From assembly GCF_040412425.1 (NCBI RefSeq), contig NC_089749.1, forward strand, positions 31,833,313-31,897,312: a DNA stretch of 64,000 nt, written 5' to 3'. The position numbers and the translations under genes were made by a program. The stretch is from Macrobrachium rosenbergii. Lineage: Eukaryota; Arthropoda; Malacostraca; Decapoda; Palaemonidae. The notes below the pieces were generated by a model, which was not told the DNA's origin, searched no databases, and saw only the letters and a program-made list of their open reading frames with translations. This document shows, one piece after another, positions 57,681-64,000 of this stretch. Within the stretch, counting starts at the first letter, position 1. Every line of letters begins with the position of its first letter.

Positions 57681-60463
57681 CTTTGGGCTTCTAAGTAACC
57701 AGGAAGGAATCCCACCTGATTCAGGAGGGTAGCCTTCCGTAGTTATGAATCCAGTGGAAGTGGAAAGAGATAGCAAGGACGTCCTATCATTTCATCATCT
57801 CAAGCATACCTCTCCCGTGCCCAAGAAAAGGTCCTGGGTTTTCTCCAGTTTGCTTCAGTGACGGTTCTCCTTCTGAAGTCAAAGCTGGAGTTTATGACGG
57901 GGTATGGTGGAGTCAGGGACGTGTCTCCTGATTCCTCCTGCTTGAATAGTGGCCTCGGCCTTGCACAACTATCAAGTGCTTACCGAAGTCAGTTCCTCTC
58001 CAGCTTTCCCCTCCGGCCTCAGTATTCCACACCGTCACCTCTCTGGGTGGGTGAGGTGGATATTTTTGGCCCAATGAAGTACATGGTACTTAGTCGGTCA
58101 CGCGTTCGGCAGTTCCATATCAACGCTTTGGAGGGCGGTGACAGTCTTCCTGTCCTTGGGAAACTTCTTCCCCCCAAGAGGTTTCCTTTTAGGCTGGTTC
58201 TGAACAAAACAGCAATAGTGCGCTGCGTAAACAAGTGGTTTTGGACTTGAATTGCTTCGTTCAGGTTATGGTTCATTCTTCTCCATAACCAACAGACGCA
58301 GGTGCCTCTGTCTACCACCCTTCTCGTAGGGGTCCAAAAGGTCACTGCTTTTTCCCTATCCAGGGCCTCCCCCCTGGTGTCGGAATAGTCCTTAGACGGA
58401 GCGTCATTCAGGTAGTCTTGTGACCTTTTCCTGGGCCTGGAAGTAGTTCTGTTTGCAACCCAATTCAACCACAAACTATCAAGCTGTCCCGTCTGGTATA
58501 AACTCAGCCTGCGTCAGCCCCCTCAAACTCTGATGTCCTGGCTTTGTGGTCTTTGTGAATCTTACAGTTTAGGAGGAAACTGATATTGGTCCTGTTATTA
58601 CTGTTTTCCTGAAATCAGTTAAGGGATCTTACTCTACTGCAGTATGGTCCTGCAGTTAAGCAACTAGCACTCTTCACATAGTTTTCGAAGCTACAGTACT
58701 GATGCGGCCGCATTGGCCTCAAGGAAAGTGTTTTGTTGGAACCAGACTCACAGGCCCTTAACTTTCATCCCTAAGGTCTGTGTTCGTCTAAGAACAGTAC
58801 TCCGTCCACATTCGGTTTCCTGGTCTTTGAGTAATGTATCGGAGTTAGCCGGTAACCAACAATCATCTTGTTCTTACCTTTCCTTGTTAAGGAAGTCCCA
58901 AAAATTTTTAATCAGCTTAGCTTCTAGTGTTAGTTTTCCTGTACTGTCTGCCCTGTCTGGCGGAACCAATCAGTTTGGTTTCCCCTCATCAGGGGTAGTG
59001 TTGTGAATTCCTCACCCTAACTTTCTATCTACAATTGAAGGTCCTCATTTTTGGTGGTCACCTTAGAAAGTACTCCCTTTTACAAGGTCTGTTTCTGTGT
59101 CCAGTTTTCTCCTTGCAGGCTTTTTTTTAGACAGGACCTCGCAATTTTGTCAGGTCCTCTCCTTTAAAAAAAGGGGGCACTGTCATTGGGTCTGCTATTA
59201 GGCAGGAAGTATTTTCTTAATACAAGCCTATTCAGGTGCTATTCTAAGCTCATGATCTTAGACGGTGACCACTTACATTATTTTCATTACATGAACTTAG
59301 AGGACCTTACTAATGTTCAGGGTAGAATTCTCCTAGTTTTCAACGTTTCTATTTAAGTCTTTAATAGCATAAGAATGATGTTTATTTCTCTGTTATTATT
59401 TCACCGGGTGACACGGGACCCGATCCAGAAAAAGGATTTTGACAAAGGAAAAATCTATTTCTGGAGAGGGGCCCGTGTCACCTGGTGACCCACCCTGTTT
59501 TTCATTCTCTCCCTCCCTTGATAAACTTCATTCTAGTGAGGTGGGTGCTAACATGGAATGCGGCTAGTGTTGCCTTGTATACAGTCCATGAGTAGTGCAT
59601 GGGCTTGTATCGGCACCTCTCTCGTTGGGACTTTTGACATTGGGAATCTCTATAGGATAAGGTTCCGTGTTTTTGTAGTTCACCTTTTCCATACACGACT
59701 CCATCTAGTGGGGCCCGCTCTGGGGTAGTAACTCCAGCATTTCATTTAGCTTTCTCTGGTATCTAGCAACGGAATTACCTAGAAATAAGTGCTGAATGGA
59801 CTATTTCACCGGGTGACACGGGCCCCTCTCCAGAAATAGATTTTTCCTTTGTCAAAATCCTTTTTTTGACCATTTCGGTCGAGTCAAAGTTGACCGAAGC
59901 TTGAAATTTTGGCAGTTATCGTGATTTATATGAAAATATTTCAAAACTGATAAAAGCTACAACCATGAGTTATTTTCTGTTGTATTGTACATGAAATTAT
60001 TTGCACATTTTCATATATAAAACTTTATGTAACGGCTAATATAGAACAGTGCAAAATTACGACAAAATGCCTTTCTTTCTAAACAAAAGAATTTCTGAAA
60101 TTTTTCGGCCGAGTTACATACATAAGGGCGTAAGAAAAAAATTTTTTTTTTTTTTCAAAAATTCACCTTAAATCGAAATATTGTGCTAGAGACTTCCAAT
60201 TTGTTGCAAAATGAAGGTACATGATTGAATATTACTAGAATGTAAGAGTTTTAGCTTACAATTGCGTTTTTCGACCATTTCGGTCGAGTCAAAGTTGACC
60301 GAAGGTTGAAATTGTTTGTAGTCGACGTACGGTATGTCCACTTGGCACCCAACAGACAATTTTAGTCGACGTATGATACGTCCAGTAGGCGTTTAAGGGT
60401 TAATAAGAAAGTGACATTTTCTTTTATATGTATGTATCTTTAAATTTATTTTGCCTCTTTCAG

Positions 60464-60600
60464 ATTTGGAATATTTTCTTTGGTGGACGTTATATAATTC
60501 TTTTGATGGGTGCTTTCTCCATGTATACTGGGTTGGTCTATAATGATGTATTTTCCAAAGCACTCAACATCTTTGGCTCCTCATGGCATGGAAGATATAA
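60464..60600 (+). CDS. ATP6V0A: V-ATPase subunit a, exon 7 of window (TM3)
   Basis: The exon is 137 bp between CTTTCAG and GTACGT. It encodes [20 protein letters not shown], then [20 protein letters not shown], then WHGRY. The core [22 protein letters not shown] is the third membrane segment and the start of the following luminal loop in all animal a-subunits. It begins only 65 bp downstream of the right end of the piggyBac-type element that ends at 60399, so that insertion sits very close to the acceptor. It ends with two bases of a codon for Asn. Confidence 0.97.
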
Positions 60601-60826
60601 GTACGTATTTTATTATTTTGTGAAGTGTATTCAACTTTGTTATATTGTACAATTCAAGGCTATTGAATTTTTAAATTAAGATTAACGTAATGTAAAAAGT
60701 CAGTCCAGTTGAAGTAGATGTAAAATAGCATTGTTTGTCTGACAAACAAAATGCTAACAAAGTGACTTATTAATATACTTTTATTTTTTTCAAGTAAGAG
60801 TTCACTACTACTATTTTTTTTTTCAG

Positions 60827-61039
60827 TGAGAGTACACTGACAAGTAACAAAGAGCTCACCTTAGATCCAGGCGATCCTGACATGTATGATCAGTACCCAT
60901 ACCCATTTGGATTGGATCCAATGTGGCAGATTTCAACTAACAAGATCAATTACTACAATTCATACAAGATGAAGATCTCCATCATTTTTGGCATTATCCA
61001 TATGATGTTTGGTGTCATTCTTAGTGTTTCAAATTACAA
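60827..61039 (+). CDS. ATP6V0A: V-ATPase subunit a, exon 8 of window (luminal loop and TM4)
   Basis: The exon lies between a T-rich tract ending in CAG and the donor GTATGT at 61040 and has about 213 bp. Its start is certain to within about two bases and was fixed by the reading frame. It completes an Asn codon so that the joined peptide reads NEST, an N-glycosylation sequon in a loop known to be glycosylated in animal a-subunits. The loop continues with MYDQYPYPFGLDPMWQIS and NKINYYNSYK; the conserved YPFGxDPxW motif is clear. MKISIIFGIIHMMFGVILS is the fourth membrane segment. The exon ends in phase 2 and the remaining helices must lie beyond the window, since I find none of them in 61040-64000. 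Confidence 0.95.
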
Positions 61040-62190
61040 GTATGTATGATCCTGGTTTTTTCCTTGTGGTAATTTTGTTGATTTCAAGATAAAAGTTCTG
61101 CCATTTGTTCCTATGGAAGTACAAACCATCATCTTTTATAATAGGAGATTTCCTACAACTTGAGCTAGGATGGTCATTCAACTTGGTAACAATGTAGTTT
61201 ACTGATGGTAAAGGAGCAATGCGTGGGAGAATTTCCCTCACCCACAACCAGCACTAGCCACATTTTCTTTGGCTGTCGTACAGTGCGGACATGCTTCCGT
61301 GGTTGGTCTTTGGACTAGTTGAATAGCTAGGTAACTTGTTTCTTTGTATTTGCCTTGGATTTTTTTTATGGTGTCCTTTTTCTAGAATTTTGTGTCACTT
61401 AGTCTTGTTTTCCTTTCACTATGGGGAAGAAACATGACCAAAGCTAGCACAATGGACTTGGCATCCATCTGGGTGCTTTATATCCCCTTATCAATAGACC
61501 CACATAACTAAAGCTATTTTTTTTATTTCTTTTAAATATTGTACATCTTTCTTTTGTTATATTTGTGCTTGATCCTCTTTCCTTTGAGAAGTAGTTTTGG
61601 CAATTTGGTAAGAGAGAAAGGAGTGTTAGCTGGCTTTTGATGCTGCTGGACTCATCCAGCCCTTTCTTCCAACCCAGAAGCAACAAACCCTTTTCTTTTC
61701 ATCTCAAGAAGGTATGAAGGATTATGTAATACAGCAGTTCTCGTCTTACAAGCCATAACTTCTCTGTCTTCTGCAAGGAAGGAAATCCTCAAGTTTCAGT
61801 AGTTCTTCCAGTAGCTGTTTCAGAGAAAGGAAAAGAAATTTTCTTCATCATTTCTCGTTATCGTCCTCTATTTTGAGATCATCTTTTCCTCCTCATCCTT
61901 GGATTCACTTTCTCCTGTTAGGAGGAAGAAGAAAGAAGGGAAGTCTAAGGCCCCTCACAAGAAGTACTGGAGGACTTCTGTCACACAAATTTCTGTGTTG
62001 CAGGTGAACAGAAGAGCCAAATCACTGAAGCATGATCATCATACTTCTGGCAGGGCTGTTGCCTCTGTGTATGCCCACTTACAGATCACTTCCTCTGCTC
62101 ATCCCCCCTTTGCAGCCTCAGGCTCACACTGGAATGGATCTGTACTTCCTCTTCACTCTCCCCTGCCCCAGAGGGGGCTAATGCCATCAT
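61040..62190. mobile_element. DIRS-like 5' end debris in intron 8
   Basis: At about 61105-61200 the words TTTGTTCCTATGGAA and GGTCATTCAACTTGGTAACA parallel GATGTTCCTATGGAAAG and GGTCATTGAAACTTGGTAAC at 3781-3870, the start of DIRS-like copy B1. The following DNA to about 62.19 kb contains an open piece with a basic stretch (RRKKKEGKSKAPHKKYW) like a gag N-terminus. No enzymatic domain was found. Confidence 0.4.
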
Positions 62191-62510
62191 TGCACCTCGT
62201 GCGGTGCACTGTAGGCATTACTTAAGGTTCTTTGCAGCATCCCTTTGGTCCCTAGCTGCAACCCCTCTCATGCCTTTTACTGTACCTCCATTCATATCTT
62301 TCTTCCATCTTACTTTCCACCCTTGCCTCTTTCTTCCATCTTGCTTTCCACCCCCTCCTAATAATTGAGTCATGGTGCAACTGCGAGGTTTTCCTCCTGT
62401 TACACTTTTCAAACCTTTTTACTCTCAATTTCCCTTTCAGCGCTGAATGACCTCATAGGTCCCAGCACTTGGCCTTGGGCGTAAATCCTATATTCTATAC
62501 TATTCTATTC
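62190..62510 (+). mobile_element. Decapod-type SINE-like repeat
   Basis: Characteristic words in order are CACCTCGTGCGGTGCACTGT, AGGCATTACTTAAGGTTCTT, CAACTGCGAGGTTTTCCTCC, CAGCGCTGAATGACCTCATA and CCCAGCACTTGGCCTTGGGC. It ends in a TATTCTA-type 3' repeat. I recall this sequence as very common in decapod genomic and cDNA entries; that is memory, not a search. No clear tRNA-like A and B boxes were identified, so its origin is open. Confidence 0.7.
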
Positions 62511-63263
62511 ACTCTTCATGTACTGGGTCTATTGACCAGGTATGTTTTACAGCTTTGGCTGAGGATAGCCCCTTGCCCCTGCATACCCCCATGGAGTTTC
62601 AAAATAACATAAATACAGACACTACCTTCCTTACAAACGGAGGTCGTTCATATTTTCATTTGTTCTTAAGTTGGTTTTTAATATGTAGTGCATAGTGTTT
62701 ATTGATGTTTGCATTCAAATTTTGCTCTGGGTGTTTATTCTGCTTGTAAGAATTTTTGCAAAGAACAGAAGAACATGAGGAAGAATAACCTGTTCCTTTA
62801 ACCCCTTCTCTGATTATCTCTAGTATTCTCGTGATTAATTACCGTGTATTCTTCTCACAATTACAAGAATAATTGTTGATACTTGTAAAATAGTTCTGCT
62901 TATATGTATCCTCCTGATTTAACTTGGTCTATGATGAATTCCCATTTTCTTTATTTAGTATGTATTTTTTTAAATCATGCAGTATTATAAGGAATGACTT
63001 GGGATGCTATTAAGGTAAAAAGAAGAAAATAAAATTTAGATTCAATCGACATTCATAATATAGTATTTTTTTCCATGCTTTGAAATTATGAATTTGGAGA
63101 GAATTTCACAGAAGCAGCATCTGACATTGGAAGTTCATAAAGTAAACAATGCACACTGCCATCTATTGACAAAAATGGAGGTTATAACCCACAACTGTCT
63201 TAATGAATAACCCTATGCATAGCTCACAATCACAGTGACCCATTTTTTTTATCCATTTAAGAA

Positions 63264-63268
<5 letters not shown>

Positions 63269-63350
<82 letters not shown>
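63269..63350. repeat. CT microsatellite
   Basis: About 40 CT units forming the outer left end of the foldback element. The corresponding right end has only about nine GA units. Confidence 0.97.
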
Positions 63351-63353
<3 letters not shown>

Positions 63354-63579
63354 AATAAAAATAAAAATTGAGAGCATTTAAAAACATTTTTTTTACTTTA
63401 ATAAAATATAACCACTGGATCAACTTCAACCAAACTTGGCACAGAGATTTTTTATATGTGATAATATTATGGGTATCTTGAATTAGTTATGAAAATTCCT
63501 TGTAATGATAATCATGAAAGAAGTAATAATAATCAATAATCTGTTAACCTCTTATATGTACCTGGTAGTTACTTGAAGA

Positions 63580-63582
<3 letters not shown>

Positions 63583-63647
<65 letters not shown>
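63583..63647. repeat. ATT trinucleotide microsatellite
   Basis: About 21 uninterrupted ATT units in the loop of the foldback element. Confidence 0.97.
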
Positions 63648-63649
<2 letters not shown>

Positions 63650-64000
63650 TAAGTAATTTTGTATAAAATTAATTTTCATAACTAGTTCATGATACCCATA
63701 ATTATCACTTATATAAAAAGCCGTGCCAAGTTCAGTTGAAATTGATCCAGTGGTTATGTTTTATTGAAGTAAAAACATTTTACAAGATTGCTATTCATTT
63801 TCATTTTTTTAATTCAGAGAGAGAGAGAGAGAGGAAAAAAATACTAAATTTTGAATGTTGCTTGAATCTAAATTTTATTTTCTTCTTTTTACCTGAATGG
63901 TATCCAAAGTGTAGTAATCCCTTATAATACTGCGTGATTTAAAAGAATACATACTAAATACAGGAAATGGGGATTCATCACATACCGAGTTAAATCAGGA

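Larger units (their letters stand above)
55863..59877 (+). mobile_element. Compound DIRS-like insertion (copy A2) with repeated terminal units
   Basis: The order is: terminal unit in forward orientation (55870-56275), a 300-bp palindrome (56287-56590), a terminal unit in reverse orientation (56603-57010), an internal region (57082-59260) nearly identical to 15047-17225 of copy A1, one arm of the palindrome (59262-59417), and another reverse terminal unit (59433-59868). Relative to A1 the leader, gag and minisatellite are missing. Insertion into a 380-bp repeat unit of the piggyBac-type element is evident because GAATATTACTAG at 55862 should continue as AATGTAAGAG and does not. Confidence 0.65.
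54236..60399 (+). mobile_element. piggyBac-type non-autonomous element (copy 2), interrupted by a DIRS-like compound insertion
   Basis: TTAA flanks both ends (54232-54235, 60400-60403). The ends are CCCTTAAACGCCGAGCCTCT and, in reverse complement, CCCTTAAACGCCTACTGGAC. It is inverted relative to copy 1: its left end matches the right end of copy 1. Without the insertion at about 55863-59877 it would measure about 2.15 kb. Tandem units with GAGACTTCC at 54721, 55091, 55816 and 60188, plus a partial one near 55458, are retained. The right end is only 65 bp from the start of V-ATPase exon 7. Confidence 0.75.
63265..63840. repeat. Foldback element around an ATT microsatellite
   Basis: The left arm (about 63269-63500) and right arm (about 63655-63835) are inverted: AAAATATAACCACTGGATCA against TGATCCAGTGGTTATGTTTT, CCAAACTTGGCAC against GTGCCAAGTTCAG, and TTATGGGTATCTTGAATTAG against CTAGTTCATGATACCCATAA. 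The outer ends are CT repeats at the left and GA repeats at the right, as expected for inverted arms. The centre is an (ATT)n tract. Confidence 0.9.

Overview
This is animal nuclear DNA, most likely from a decapod crustacean (shrimp, prawn or crayfish type). Reasons: one gene split into short GT/AG exons; very long AT-rich introns packed with CT/GA, TA and ATT microsatellites; DIRS-like, Tigger-like, piggyBac-like and LINE debris; and a SINE-like repeat near 62.2-62.5 kb that I recall from decapod sequences. No bacterial or operon-type features are present.

The one host gene I can support is on the + strand and runs through the whole window: subunit a (about 100-116 kDa, Vo sector) of the V-type proton ATPase. 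Eight exons are visible at 1240-1346, 38755-38881, 44385-44561, 44728-44940, 46136-46283, 46754-46893, 60464-60600 and 60827-61039. Their splice phases agree from one to the next and they join into about 420 codons without a stop. They cover roughly the middle of the protein: the variable end of the cytosolic N-terminal region, the conserved cytosolic core, and the first four membrane segments. The start and the C-terminal half, including the essential TM7 arginine, lie outside the window. The introns are about 37.4, 5.5, 0.17, 1.2, 0.47, 13.6 and 0.23 kb.

Intron 1 (1347-38754) contains a decayed DIRS-like retroelement (about 3.8-7.9 kb); a SINE fragment (about 9.0 kb); a 12-kb span with Tigger-like ends (9.42-21.77 kb) that encloses a second, better preserved DIRS-like element with inverted terminal repeats (9.84-17.7 kb) and satellite-like DNA; a 1.6-kb TA-flanked element (22.0-23.65 kb); an unassigned gag-like stretch (24.4-27.3 kb); a third DIRS-like remnant (29.4-31.3 kb); a 2.6-kb piggyBac-type non-autonomous element (31.48-34.05 kb); and a LINE RNase H scrap (35.5 kb). 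Intron 2 holds two different LINE relics next to each other (39.3-41.5 and 42.0-43.6 kb). Intron 6 holds a DIRS-like RT scrap, a LINE scrap and a second piggyBac-type copy, inverted relative to the first (54.24-60.40 kb), which is itself invaded by a compound DIRS-like insertion containing a 300-bp palindrome. Intron 8 (from 61040) has DIRS-like end debris, the SINE and a foldback repeat around an ATT microsatellite.

I found no convincing new biochemical system. The most useful leads are the linker exon of the V-ATPase gene, which may be alternative; the paired piggyBac-type elements with internal 380-bp repeats and a recurring 70-codon reading frame; the same reverse transcriptase active-site lesion in two DIRS-like copies; and several large inverted repeats. 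All family calls come from reading motifs by eye. Element boundaries are approximate except where a target-site duplication or splice site is named.
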